Shown here: positions 25,803-34,304 of the stretch, in pieces | How positions within the stretch are numbered: position 1 is the first letter of the stretch | Layout of the letters: each line of letters opens with the position of its first letter | Source of the DNA: a virus | Strand: one strand, 5' to 3' | Virus record (IMG/VR): IMGVR_UViG_3300027668_001981 | Span: 1-44,831 of that record | Length of the DNA stretch: 44,831 nucleotides | Translations under genes and position numbers: made by a program | The notes under the pieces: model-generated | The model's database searches: none | Seen by the model: only the letters and a program-made list of their open reading frames with translations | Told to the model about the DNA's origin: nothing

Positions 25803-25805
25803 AAT

Positions 25806-26234
25806 TTATTTTTTTCCTGTTGACCCAAATCCCCCAGAACCTCTAGTAGTGTCAGCTAATGCTAATACTGAATTCCATTTTATTTGTTCAACTTTATTTA
25901 ATACTAATTGTCCTATTCGGTCACCTTTTTCTAAAGTAACTTTTGATAATCCATGATTAATTATAATTACTCCAATTTCTCCTCTATAATCTGCATCTAT
26001 AGTTCCAGGAGAGTTTAAAACTGTTATTTGTTTTTTATATGCTAATCCACTTCTTGGTCTAACTTGTATTTCGTACCCTAATGGTATTTCAACATATAAT
26101 CCGGTTTTAATTAGTGTACTCAATCCAGGACCTATAATTGCTCCATGGGTTGATCTTACATCACATCCAGCACTTCCTACCGTTTCATAGCTAGGAAGAT
26201 CGTTATCTGATTTATTTATAACTCGTACTTCCAT
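25806..26234 (-). CDS. dut: dUTPase (trimeric dUTP diphosphatase)
   Basis: ATG at 26234 is used, giving 142 residues; the frame is open further only from a TTG inside the gp45 gene. All five trimeric dUTPase motifs are readable: AGCDVRS, RPRSGLA, GTIDADYRGEIGV, KGDRIGQLVL and a C-terminal RGSGGFGSTGK, the closing arm. It hydrolyses dUTP to dUMP and pyrophosphate and keeps uracil out of phage DNA. It sits between gp45 (2-nt gap) and gp44, an arrangement that links nucleotide pool hygiene to the replisome. Confidence 0.95.
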   Translation of the reverse strand: MEVRVINKSDNDLPSYETVGSAGCDVRSTHGAIIGPGLSTLIKTGLYVEIPLGYEIQVRPRSGLAYKKQITVLNSPGTIDADYRGEIGVIIINHGLSKVTLEKGDRIGQLVLNKVEQIKWNSVLALADTTRGSGGFGSTGKK

Positions 26235-26236
26235 AC

Positions 26237-26944
26237 TTAATTTTGTAATTGAACTAACCAATAATTTGATTCAAAATCTGTACCTGTAAAGTCTATTCTT
26301 GCTAATCCATTTGATGATATATGCATTGTACCTTTATCGCCTTTATTAGCAGTTAATACTTCTTTTAGTTTATCAGCTGAAAAGCATATAGCATCTAAAT
26401 CATTTGCAGTACCATCAATTTCAAATGTTACATTATCAGAATTAATAGTTGTATAATTAATTATAAATTTAATTTTACCATTCTGAACTTGTACTGCAAA
26501 ATTATTTGCATCCGGTAAAGCATTTTTTGCTTTGATAAACTTATTGATAAATAATTCATCTATATCAATTGTAACTTCATATTCTGGCTCGGCGTTAATT
26601 GTCGGAACTGCTGGTATAACAGATGTATCAGCTAACATAAAAGTCATTGTTGTACTTCCTTCTTTTATTTTCATTGCATAATTTTTGCCTTGAGAGTCAT
26701 TAACTTCAATATCAATTTTTTCTCCTACTGCCGATAACATTTTTGTTAATGCACCTGTATGATTAATACCTAATTCACCTTGCATAAATGGATCTGTTTT
26801 CCATTTAACTTTACCTACTACGGTTTGATCTATGTCTATTAATTCACAATTAATAGATTCTTCATTTGCTTTAACAGTTACAGCTTCACAGTTGCCTGCT
26901 AAATAATATCTGTTTATAAACGATTGTAATTTACTTTTTTCCAT
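26237..26944 (-). CDS. 45: Sliding clamp (gp45-like)
   Basis: The 235 residues fit the T4 gp45-type DNA polymerase processivity factor: two repeating beta-rich domains, acidic overall, with a MEKSKLQSFINRYYLAGNCEAV start and a C-terminal ICFSADKLKEVLTANK domain. A trimer would encircle DNA and tether the polymerase. It is placed between DpdA and dUTPase; clamp-loader genes follow. Clamps are recognisable mainly by length, fold and context because sequence identity is low, but the combination here is strong. Confidence 0.88.
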   Translation of the reverse strand: MEKSKLQSFINRYYLAGNCEAVTVKANEESINCELIDIDQTVVGKVKWKTDPFMQGELGINHTGALTKMLSAVGEKIDIEVNDSQGKNYAMKIKEGSTTMTFMLADTSVIPAVPTINAEPEYEVTIDIDELFINKFIKAKNALPDANNFAVQVQNGKIKFIINYTTINSDNVTFEIDGTANDLDAICFSADKLKEVLTANKGDKGTMHISSNGLARIDFTGTDFESNYWLVQLQN

Positions 26945-26955
26945 TGTTTTACCTT

Positions 26956-28206
26956 TTATGTTTTAAAAAATTTATTAAATTGATTTGCATCAGTAGTTGA
27001 TATACTATCACCACCAAATTTCTTATATGTTTTCTTGTATGTTGCATACACATTCATTGCATTGTCAGGATCGTCAAACATTGAATGTAATGACAATATA
27101 ACATCATATAAGTCTTTTGGAATTGCTGTTTCTAATAATTCAACATGATTATTTACTAGTTTACTAACATCTTTTGCAATATCTACATATAAATGTGTAT
27201 TATGTATAACCATTCTTGGCATACCTTCTTGACTATATCTATCTAAGCCTTTTGCTGTCTGACCTCCTAGATAATCATATGTAAAGTCATTACATGCAGG
27301 ACATCCTAAGCTGCATGGTACATGTTTACTAGTGTCAATATTAACTATAGGATTTGCCATATTTGCATGCTTTTTTCTTCTATATTCATTATTCTTAGGA
27401 AAATATAATTCAGTAAATGTTTGTGTCTTATAATTTCCAGAATGAAGATATGTTCCAAAGACTGGATATTGTCCTGGTGAGCTAGAATCAGTTGAAAATA
27501 ATACTCTATTATCAGTTAACTTATTAATTAACTTTTGTAATGTTGCTAGTATAAAAAAGTCTGATATTTTTGATATTCCTAGTAAATGTATATATTTTAT
27601 ATGATTCTTTTCAAATTCTCGTTCTTTAAGCATTAATGCTATAACATACATAAAATCTACTAATTTTTTAGGACCTCCAATACACCAGCCATTAAATGCA
27701 AAGTCTTTAAACTTATGATACCATTGTTCATATTCTTCATGATACGTACCTTGTATAACATTTAAAAAGTCTGTCTTGCCAGTTTGTTTAGATTCAAAAT
27801 ATTTAAAATTATCAAAGCTAATATCCATTGACTCGGCAAATCTATTTTCATACTTTGCTCTAGGTGGTATATCTAAGTTAGCTGCTACATCAGAATTATG
27901 TTCTAGCCATTCAAAGATTCTTTCACGAATTGTGCTATCCCATTTTAACGCACCAGTTGCTATTTGGAATCCGCCTGAATCTCCAAATACTAATACCTCA
28001 TCATCTAGTCCCATTTGATCTCGAAAATCCATCTTCTTAAAATGATGGCCAGCGGTAATTAAGAAATATGGATGTCTCCATTCTTTTGGATACTCTTTTG
28101 AAAAGAATCTTGTTGTAACTCCATCTTCAAATTTTGTATTCTTCTTGAATGCAGACACCATACTACCTGCAGATAATGATGGATAATATATAAAATTTTT
28201 ATCCAT
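26956..28206 (-). CDS. dpdA: DpdA-like DNA 7-deazaguanine transglycosylase (TGT superfamily)
   Basis: The 416 residues match the tRNA-guanine transglycosylase fold: VFGDSGGFQI (73-82) with catalytic-type D76, NVIQGTYH (149-156), CIGGPKKL (175-182), LLGIS (208-212), and FSTDSSSPGQ (237-246) with D240 as probable nucleophile. A zinc site is formed by C298, C302, C305 and H335/H338. Its place among replication genes, with FolE, QueD and QueE in the window, makes it a DNA-modifying DpdA rather than a tRNA enzyme. It would exchange guanine in phage DNA for a 7-deazaguanine, which can block restriction. The exact base is not known. Confidence 0.85.
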   Translation of the reverse strand: MDKNFIYYPSLSAGSMVSAFKKNTKFEDGVTTRFFSKEYPKEWRHPYFLITAGHHFKKMDFRDQMGLDDEVLVFGDSGGFQIATGALKWDSTIRERIFEWLEHNSDVAANLDIPPRAKYENRFAESMDISFDNFKYFESKQTGKTDFLNVIQGTYHEEYEQWYHKFKDFAFNGWCIGGPKKLVDFMYVIALMLKEREFEKNHIKYIHLLGISKISDFFILATLQKLINKLTDNRVLFSTDSSSPGQYPVFGTYLHSGNYKTQTFTELYFPKNNEYRRKKHANMANPIVNIDTSKHVPCSLGCPACNDFTYDYLGGQTAKGLDRYSQEGMPRMVIHNTHLYVDIAKDVSKLVNNHVELLETAIPKDLYDVILSLHSMFDDPDNAMNVYATYKKTYKKFGGDSISTTDANQFNKFFKT

Positions 28207-28210
28207 TATA

Positions 28211-28393
28211 TTAATCTATAATATTCCATTCAGCAGGTTCGCCAATTTTAGCTAGTTGCTCAAATATAAATGTTACTATTTCTGACGATTCTTTATCTAA
28301 ACATCCTTTTTCACTTAGCTGTTCTGCTAAAGTTTGAAATGGAGTGTTGATTGTGTTTTGTATTTGTTCAATACCGTTTTTATCAATTTTCAT
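28211..28393 (-). CDS. Small hypothetical protein (60 residues)
   Basis: A 60-residue helical product (GIEQIQNTINTPFQTLAEQL; SSEIVTFIFEQLAKIG) with no recognised domain. It lies 4 nt upstream of DpdA and overlaps the glycosyltransferase gene by 4 nt (ATGA), so the three genes are translated together. A role in the same modification step is possible but unsupported. Confidence 0.65.
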   Translation of the reverse strand: MKIDKNGIEQIQNTINTPFQTLAEQLSEKGCLDKESSEIVTFIFEQLAKIGEPAEWNIID

Positions 28394-29658
28394 TTTTCTT
28401 CCTCTTTATTTAATAAGTGTAAGCAATATTCTTGTTCGTGCCACACATTTATTTCGTTTTCAATTTTATTTGATACTATATAAGCTTCCATTTCTCTACC
28501 TAGATTAGATATATCTCCAATTAATGGATGTGTTTTAGGAGAACTTATTGCATTATCTAATATTATTAATGCATCATTTAAATCAAATGCTTTATATAAT
28601 CTATCATTATCTATAAATTCTGGAAAAGATCTAAAATTTGGATATACTATATCAGCTCCAAATATAGTTGCTTCTATAACAGTCCATGATACATAATCTT
28701 GTAAAGCTGTATTAAATTGTATAGAACAAATTGATAGTTCCGTATAATATTCTTTTTTTGTTAGATTACTTAGTAACTTAAACCTTTTATTCTCAGCTGC
28801 TAATTTATTAAGACTTTCTATAACTCCTGGCAACATGGATTTAAATTCAGATCCTGATGTTGTCACGTGCCATTCCCAATCCGGATGTGTTTTAAGAAAT
28901 TCTCGAGCTACATTCATCATAAAATATGGATTTTTTTCTTTATCTAATCTACTAGATGAAACAACAATTTTTTCACGATCTAGATTTGGATCATAATTGG
29001 GTAGTTTATCTAATGTAGCTTGTTTATCAATTGGTAACGAAACTACATGTATAGGAGATTCAAATCCAGCATTTCGTAATTGATCTTTATGAATAGATGA
29101 TCCTACAAATATACCAGTCATTCGCTTATCTAAGCCTAACTCAAAACCTCGCATCCAAGATTTCATAGGATAAGTAAAATCATATTCATCAACCGATTGT
29201 GCATGGAGCATTGCATATATATCTAATTTAATTCCATATAAATCTATTGCATATAATATTGATTCTATACCAGGATGCCAATAATCTTGAAGAAATATAA
29301 CATCGCCGTCTTTAACTTCATCATTATTTAACATATCTAAAAAGTTACTACATTGGCTCATTGCAAATTTACCTCTACCAACTGCATCTAACACAGCTCC
29401 TATTTTAATTTGCTGATCTGGATCAAATTTTCCTTCAATATCAATAAATTTAATTTTACTGTTTTCATATGATTTGAATGCATTAGGCATCCACTCTTTA
29501 GATAGTTGATATGTATATCTAGCTTTTAACGGTTCTAATCCAAAATAAAATATATTTTTCTTTTTATTTTTCTTTGACTTATTAAATATTGACATTGTAT
29601 CTTTTGATAAAAATGTCTTTTTTAATAATGTTATTGGATCTGTAAATTTAATTTCCAT
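28390..29658 (-). CDS. GT-B glycosyltransferase embedded in the replication region
   Basis: The 422-residue protein shows GT4-like features: FYFGLEPLKARY near the N-terminus, VVSSSRLDKEKNPYFMMNVA (about 235-255) marking the start of the donor domain, and VSWTVIEATIFGADIVYPN with the donor-site glutamate. The first 30 residues are a basic linker. Unlike the other glycosyltransferases it sits more than 6 kb away from the glycan cluster, between a T-fold gene and DpdA in one operon. A role in glycosylating modified DNA bases is therefore a possibility, as is a surface role. Neither can be decided from the sequence. Confidence 0.8.
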   Translation of the reverse strand: MEIKFTDPITLLKKTFLSKDTMSIFNKSKKNKKKNIFYFGLEPLKARYTYQLSKEWMPNAFKSYENSKIKFIDIEGKFDPDQQIKIGAVLDAVGRGKFAMSQCSNFLDMLNNDEVKDGDVIFLQDYWHPGIESILYAIDLYGIKLDIYAMLHAQSVDEYDFTYPMKSWMRGFELGLDKRMTGIFVGSSIHKDQLRNAGFESPIHVVSLPIDKQATLDKLPNYDPNLDREKIVVSSSRLDKEKNPYFMMNVAREFLKTHPDWEWHVTTSGSEFKSMLPGVIESLNKLAAENKRFKLLSNLTKKEYYTELSICSIQFNTALQDYVSWTVIEATIFGADIVYPNFRSFPEFIDNDRLYKAFDLNDALIILDNAISSPKTHPLIGDISNLGREMEAYIVSNKIENEINVWHEQEYCLHLLNKEEEK

Positions 29659-29662
29659 TTTG

Positions 29663-30007
29663 TTATCTTTCTATTATTGCCCCATTTTCCCAATCTTCCC
29701 ATACTTCAACTTTGTATAAGTAGCCTGGATTATTATTTAATAACCATTCTCCAATATCTTCACAACTCATTCGACCAAATTCTAATATATTACCACCAAA
29801 ATTAGTTCTTAATAGTTTTTTTAATCTTCGTTGCATTAAAATAAATTCTTCATCTCTATCAGTATGACTTACCTTTACATAACATTTAAATCCAAACATA
29901 TGTCTATGTCTATCAGATAAAAATCCTACTTCAGGAAATATTTCTTTAGCTTCTGGCCAACAATGAAATCCTTCTATACTAAATGATACTACTACTGAAT
30001 ATTTCAT
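29663..30007 (-). CDS. T-fold protein related to QueD (6-pyruvoyl-tetrahydropterin synthase-like)
   Basis: The 114 residues have the order FSIEGFHCWPEA (9-20), FLSDRHRHMFGFKCYVKVSH (29-48), DREEEFI-like (DRDEEFILMQRRL) and the C-terminal MSCEDIGEWLL...KVEVWEDWENGA. This matches small QueD-like T-fold proteins with the HRH metal-type motif and the C-E...E ending. Its role in pterin or deazaguanine chemistry is inferred. It lies between an unknown gene (4-nt overlap) and the glycosyltransferase in the operon that leads to DpdA, so it might process or sense the deazaguanine base. Confidence 0.7.
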   Translation of the reverse strand: MKYSVVVSFSIEGFHCWPEAKEIFPEVGFLSDRHRHMFGFKCYVKVSHTDRDEEFILMQRRLKKLLRTNFGGNILEFGRMSCEDIGEWLLNNNPGYLYKVEVWEDWENGAIIER

Positions 30008-30456
30008 ATCTCTTCGTCAAATTTATAGTTATCCGGTTGAATTTCCATCATATTGCATTTAGTTACTTGATGAACTCTATACCACCCTGCATCAATGGAT
30101 AATGTGTCAGTATCTTTTAACATTTCTAAATAAGGATCTGAAATTCTATATATAATATGACATCTATTGAATAGATCTGGTTTGATTGTATCTAAAGTGT
30201 CTTTAGTAGCTTCTATGGTAACAGCACAATTTGATTCATCTAAAATACGTCTAATACTTTCTAGATATTTTTCGTCTTTCATAGACTTTTTCATGAATTC
30301 AATTGTAAAATAATAATGAGGATATTCATTAAAATTTTCTACTTCTAAACCATAAGTACTTTTCATATTATGATTTAAATCTCTTATAAAGAAAGTCATA
30401 AGATCTGAATATCGACCTTCTACTTCTCTACCTTTCCATTGATGTTTACCGTACAT
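30004..30456 (-). CDS. Hypothetical protein (150 residues)
   Basis: I do not recognise this gene. The 150 residues are mixed alpha/beta with a basic N-terminus (MYGKHQWKGREVEGRYSDL), a HYYFTIEFMKKSM strand-helix segment and an acidic C-terminus. No catalytic motif is visible. It is the first gene of the operon leading through the T-fold protein and glycosyltransferase to DpdA and starts 11 nt after the -10 of promoter-like element 30468-30496, so it may be regulatory. The size and central position argue for a real gene. Confidence 0.75.
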   Translation of the reverse strand: MYGKHQWKGREVEGRYSDLMTFFIRDLNHNMKSTYGLEVENFNEYPHYYFTIEFMKKSMKDEKYLESIRRILDESNCAVTIEATKDTLDTIKPDLFNRCHIIYRISDPYLEMLKDTDTLSIDAGWYRVHQVTKCNMMEIQPDNYKFDEEI

Positions 30457-30467
30457 ATTTTTTCTTT

Positions 30468-30496
30468 ATTATAAGTAATTTTATTGAATTATCCAA
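30468..30496 (-). promoter_or_regulatory. Promoter-like element: TTGGAT, 17 nt, TATAAT
   Basis: Perfect consensus match. The TTGGAT box is built from the last codons and stop of the DNA polymerase gene (TTTGGATAA). It would start the operon with the unknown 150-residue gene, T-fold protein, glycosyltransferase, 60-residue protein, DpdA and perhaps the clamp. There are 11 nt from the -10 to the ATG. Confidence 0.72.
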
Positions 30497-32999
30497 ATGA
30501 AAAGAATTTATTTACATTATTATTTTCTGGTAATTTATCCCAATTCATAGATGCATAAAAGTCATCTAACTTTCCACGGATCTCTCTATCAAATATTTTA
30601 TTTCTATCAATAAATTTTTCAACAAATGCAGTTAATTGATCTGGATCTTCGTATCCTTTTAATGCAATAGTATCAAATCCCATTGAATTTGTTTTAAGAT
30701 ATGCCCATTTAATTTTGTCGCCATCATTAATAGATTCTATTCTATTAGATATTCCTAAATGATGTAACATATCATTATAATTAATAGAAGATTTAACATG
30801 TACTGGTGTTCCTAATAAATAACCAGTTAATGGTTTTCTTTTTTTAATATATTTTGTAATATTCTTAACACCAGTATTTTTCATTACATCTAATATATTA
30901 GCATCTTTAATTTTATCTTTGAAGTCCATTATTAAGTCGGTAGTAGCTGTCTTAGATTTTTCTTTAAGAATATACCACAATGTTTCTTTCATGATTGTTT
31001 TAAACTCAGTTGGGAAAGATGATCTAACTACATCTAGACCTTTAATATCTAATTTATTTGTGGGTTTACCTTCTTTAAATATTACCCATTGTGCATATCT
31101 CTTTTTTGCTATCCATAGTCCAGACTTTGCCACATATTCTTGTTTAATTTGCCATCTATGATCAACCGTATTATGGAAATGTATTGCATAGTGATCATAC
31201 ATTTTATTAACATGATTTTGTATTTCAGACGCTATTTCATTTGTCTTTTCAATCATAAACTTTTCATCAGTTTCATCAAAGTCTGGATATCTTTTTTCTA
31301 TAAGTGGTAAACTAGAAACAAATGTGGAATCTGTATCCGTATAGAATGAAAATTCTGCTTTATTGCCATTTGCATTAATAAAATAATCTTTGCCAATTTC
31401 TTTTTTATAATATCCATTAATTACTTTTGCAGAAAATTTAATAACACTCTGGCCAGTTGCTGTAATAGCACCTGCATTATCTAAATCATGAAATCTAAAT
31501 GTTTTTAATCCTAATACTCCATAAAATGAGTTTAACAATACTTTTTGTGTTAATTGCATTGCATCGTAAAACTTATACTTTTCACTTCCTACTTCATGAT
31601 TATCTCGTTCATTCTTAAATTTAACACGTTCATCAAACCATTTTTCTAGAATCTTTGGAAGAAATCCTTTACTTCTTGTATCATATACCGCTCCATTACT
31701 AGCTACAGTAAATTTATTATCAGTTAACCATTGTTTAATGTCTGTAATAGTTTGACCATTTAAATCTACACTGACAGGTTCTTTGCTTAATAATGATTCT
31801 TGTTTCCAATTATGTATGACTCCAATTTTTGTTTCTGGTGATATATTAAGACTCATTATTATACTAGGATACAGTGATGTTAAATCTAAATCATAAATCC
31901 ATTTATATAATCCTGGAATCGGTGGCATTACATAAGCACCAGCTAATTTATCATGGGTTTCGTCTTCAACAAATCTAAATTGTTTATTTGGAGCTACAAA
32001 TCCATTTCTTTTTAAATCGACTATTGCTGCACCATCAAGATATTTAGATGCATAATAAACATCTTCATATGGAACATGGCCTTTATGGCATATTGTTCTT
32101 GCTAAGTTTATAAGTTGTAGTTTTTCATCTAATTCAAAAACAAGATCAACATCTGTCATGTTATATTCTATAAATTTATGAATATCAGTTGCAAATAGCT
32201 CGTTTAAGTCTCCATCATATTCAATCTTACCTTTTCCTAATTCTGTCTTACCAACTGTGTCTAATCGATAATTGGGTAATTCAGTATATGTAAAGTTTTT
32301 ATATAATTTAATATAATCTAAACTAGATACTCCAAATATTTTATATCGTTCACGATGCTTATTCCATTCTACAATTCCAACTGGTGATAATTTATTTGCA
32401 GACTTTGGTCCTAAAACTTTTTTAATTCTATTAATAAGATATGGAATATCATATCTGTCTGTATTCCATCCTGTTATAACAGTAGGCTGTATTTCTGAAA
32501 AGTAATTAATAAATTTAATTAATAAGTTAGCTTCACTATCAAATACTTCAACAGTATAATTGTCTCCATATATTATGTCATCTGGTAATCTATTTTCTTT
32601 GTCTAAAACTAATACTCTTCTATCTTTGCCTACTTTGTCATAATATGCTATTGATGTTATTTCAGTTCTGACATCTTCTGGAGTTGAATACCCATTTTCA
32701 TCTTTTGCTGTTTCAATATCAAAGAAAAAGTCACTATGATTAGTTGATACTAAATCAGATTCATAATATAAATCTACTAATGTTCTAACTTCTTCATTTA
32801 AGTCAGATTCATATGCATCCGAATTATCTCTATGATTACCAGGAGTTTTTGATAATTTAATACCATTTAATGATTGATATTCACCATTTGGATCTTTTAT
32901 ATACCCATATGGTTTAAATTGAAATGTTTGATGACCTAAATCATCATCCCACACATGCATAGTGCTAGTTTTCTTATGATATGCTATATTTTGATACAT
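30489..32999 (-). CDS. 43: DNA polymerase, family B (gp43-like)
   Basis: The 836-residue enzyme has a complete 3'-5' exonuclease: D94-I-E96 in FFFDIETA, GWNTDRYD (177-184) and Y279-NMTD (283). It also has all polymerase motifs: A DLDLTSLYPSI (370-380), B KVLLNSFYGVLG (487-498) and C YTDTDS (553-558), plus a later IAKKRYA thumb-type motif. It replicates the phage genome as part of the T4-type replisome. It starts directly against the small membrane protein gene (TAAATG, no overlap). Slightly shorter than T4 gp43 (898). Confidence 0.96.
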   Translation of the reverse strand: MYQNIAYHKKTSTMHVWDDDLGHQTFQFKPYGYIKDPNGEYQSLNGIKLSKTPGNHRDNSDAYESDLNEEVRTLVDLYYESDLVSTNHSDFFFDIETAKDENGYSTPEDVRTEITSIAYYDKVGKDRRVLVLDKENRLPDDIIYGDNYTVEVFDSEANLLIKFINYFSEIQPTVITGWNTDRYDIPYLINRIKKVLGPKSANKLSPVGIVEWNKHRERYKIFGVSSLDYIKLYKNFTYTELPNYRLDTVGKTELGKGKIEYDGDLNELFATDIHKFIEYNMTDVDLVFELDEKLQLINLARTICHKGHVPYEDVYYASKYLDGAAIVDLKRNGFVAPNKQFRFVEDETHDKLAGAYVMPPIPGLYKWIYDLDLTSLYPSIIMSLNISPETKIGVIHNWKQESLLSKEPVSVDLNGQTITDIKQWLTDNKFTVASNGAVYDTRSKGFLPKILEKWFDERVKFKNERDNHEVGSEKYKFYDAMQLTQKVLLNSFYGVLGLKTFRFHDLDNAGAITATGQSVIKFSAKVINGYYKKEIGKDYFINANGNKAEFSFYTDTDSTFVSSLPLIEKRYPDFDETDEKFMIEKTNEIASEIQNHVNKMYDHYAIHFHNTVDHRWQIKQEYVAKSGLWIAKKRYAQWVIFKEGKPTNKLDIKGLDVVRSSFPTEFKTIMKETLWYILKEKSKTATTDLIMDFKDKIKDANILDVMKNTGVKNITKYIKKRKPLTGYLLGTPVHVKSSINYNDMLHHLGISNRIESINDGDKIKWAYLKTNSMGFDTIALKGYEDPDQLTAFVEKFIDRNKIFDREIRGKLDDFYASMNWDKLPENNNVNKFFSFG

Positions 33000-33227
33000 T
33001 TATTTTTTTTCTGCGTTTGTAAGATTATACATTCCATATACATTAATGGCTATAATGACAAGACTCAATACTAAGTGACTTAAGTTATCAATAAAAAAAT
33101 CATATACTATCCAACCAGTATCTCCTATGATCCATATAATCATTGCAACATATGTTAATTGTTTTGCATTACATATATAACCTAATAATACCAATCCTGT
33201 ACTAACCCATCCTAATAATTCTATCAT
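33000..33227 (-). CDS. Small membrane protein (three predicted helices)
   Basis: The 75 residues are almost entirely hydrophobic and form about three membrane helices (5-22, 28-46, 50-68). The layout, with W, G and Y at helix ends (ELLGWVSTGLVLLGYICNA, WIIGDTGWIVYDFF), resembles small CBU_0592-like or PnuC-related membrane proteins, where such modules pack as bundles. Transport of a nicotinamide-type solute is only a loose analogy. It precedes DNA polymerase in one operon behind promoter-like element 33235-33263. Confidence 0.7.
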   Translation of the reverse strand: MIELLGWVSTGLVLLGYICNAKQLTYVAMIIWIIGDTGWIVYDFFIDNLSHLVLSLVIIAINVYGMYNLTNAEKK

Positions 33228-33230
33228 ATA

Positions 33231-34264
33231 CTATAATATAAGTAATTCTTTTTGTTTTTCCAATACCGGTAATATAGCTAATTCTTTTGCCTTAGCTTCT
33301 ACTACAATATCTAAATTGTCTACCTCATACGTATTAGGAGTATTTACAATATAATCTGCATGGGCAGGCTCTTTTATTTTACAAAAATTCTTGTATTCGT
33401 TTTCTATAGTAGGCCATTCAGATATATTTGCTAAGTCTATACTATTACGTTCTAACATTCTTTCTACTAATAACTTTTGCTCTTGTCTTCTAGATTCTGA
33501 GTAATGAGTACATTGAGTTACTCCATGTTTCTCCCAGGTAGACCTTGCCATAAAGAACGCTTCTTGTTCAGTTAGATCGCCTGTACAGAAGGTATGATGC
33601 CAATAGTCAAATGTAATAGGAATACCAATTTCTTGGTGTATAAGTTCGTATAGATGCCTTACGCTGTACATAGATGCCTTATCGTCGTTTTCTAAAACCA
33701 ATCTAGATTTACAAGAGTCAGATAATCTTCGCCATGTCTTGATCCATCGCTTAGCAGTTGCTTCACGATCACCATATACGCCGGCTACATGAATATTAAT
33801 TTTATTTTCAAAAGAAGGCTCATAACCCATAAGATCAAACATTTCAGAATGTCGTTCTAAACCAATAATACTTTTTTCTACTACATCTAGTCTAGGAGAA
33901 CCTAATACATGAAATGGACCAGGATGCGTAGTTAGCCTATGACCATTCTGTCTAGCATATTGGCCTGCTGCGTATAGATGCTGAGCAATTTCTTCAAATC
34001 TGGAAGATCATGTAATTCGTATCGATCATGCCATGGAAACAATTCAGAACCTACACGAAACAACGTAATACCATGCTCATCATTCCACTTAAGATAAGTA
34101 AGTAAATCTTTTGCATTATCTAATGCTTTGTCACTAATAAGCTGTAAATTATCAGGATACCAAGAAGCTTTTCTAGCCGTACGAGAAGTAGTAACTCTAC
34201 CACCTAAGTTTTTAGGCCTATTCGTTAATGTTGCGTTAACACACGCATAACCATATCTAATCAT
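33231..34264 (-). pseudogene. uvdE: UV damage endonuclease UvdE, frameshifted
   Basis: Two frames together match one UvdE. Residues 1 to about 90 start at 34264 (IRYGYACVNATL, TLFRVGSELFPWHD); in the second frame the protein continues through the HPGPFH-like segment to FDYWHHTFC and THYSESRR, and ends at 33231. The change of frame is near 33996-33999, where a T run on the coding strand is one base short for the expected '..PDFEEI..'. Adding one base gives 1035 nt and 344 residues, the usual UvdE size. UvdE nicks DNA 5' to UV lesions. The break may be a sequencing error in a homopolymer, a real mutation or a -1 frameshift; no clear slippery heptamer is seen. Confidence 0.85.
33235..33263 (-). 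promoter_or_regulatory. Promoter-like element: TTGGAA, 17 nt, TATATT
   Basis: A near-consensus match inside the 3' end of uvdE. It would transcribe the membrane protein and DNA polymerase genes. The -10 is 7 nt from the ATG at 33227, implying a leaderless or nearly leaderless mRNA. Confidence 0.55.
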
Positions 34265-34273
34265 TTTTATTAT

Positions 34274-34302
34274 ATAATAAGAATTATTTTTATAATATCC
34301 AA
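34274..34302 (-). promoter_or_regulatory. Promoter-like element: TTGGAT, 17 nt, TATTAT
   Basis: Consensus -35 box with a one-base variant -10 and 17-nt spacing, in the gap after PhoH. It would drive uvdE. The -10 ends 9 nt before the ATG, so the leader would be about 2-3 nt. Confidence 0.65.
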
Positions 34303-34304
34303 GT

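Noticed and set aside
26234-26261. Longer N-terminus for dUTPase from a TTG at 26261.
   Set aside because: The ATG at 26234 gives the normal dUTPase start and avoids overlap with gp45; the longer frame relies on TTG only. The same reasoning was used at 18278, 24654 and 36850.
33990-34003. Programmed -1 ribosomal frameshift in uvdE.
   Set aside because: No X-XXY-YYZ slippery heptamer or following hairpin was visible, so I kept it as an open possibility and annotated the gene as frameshifted.
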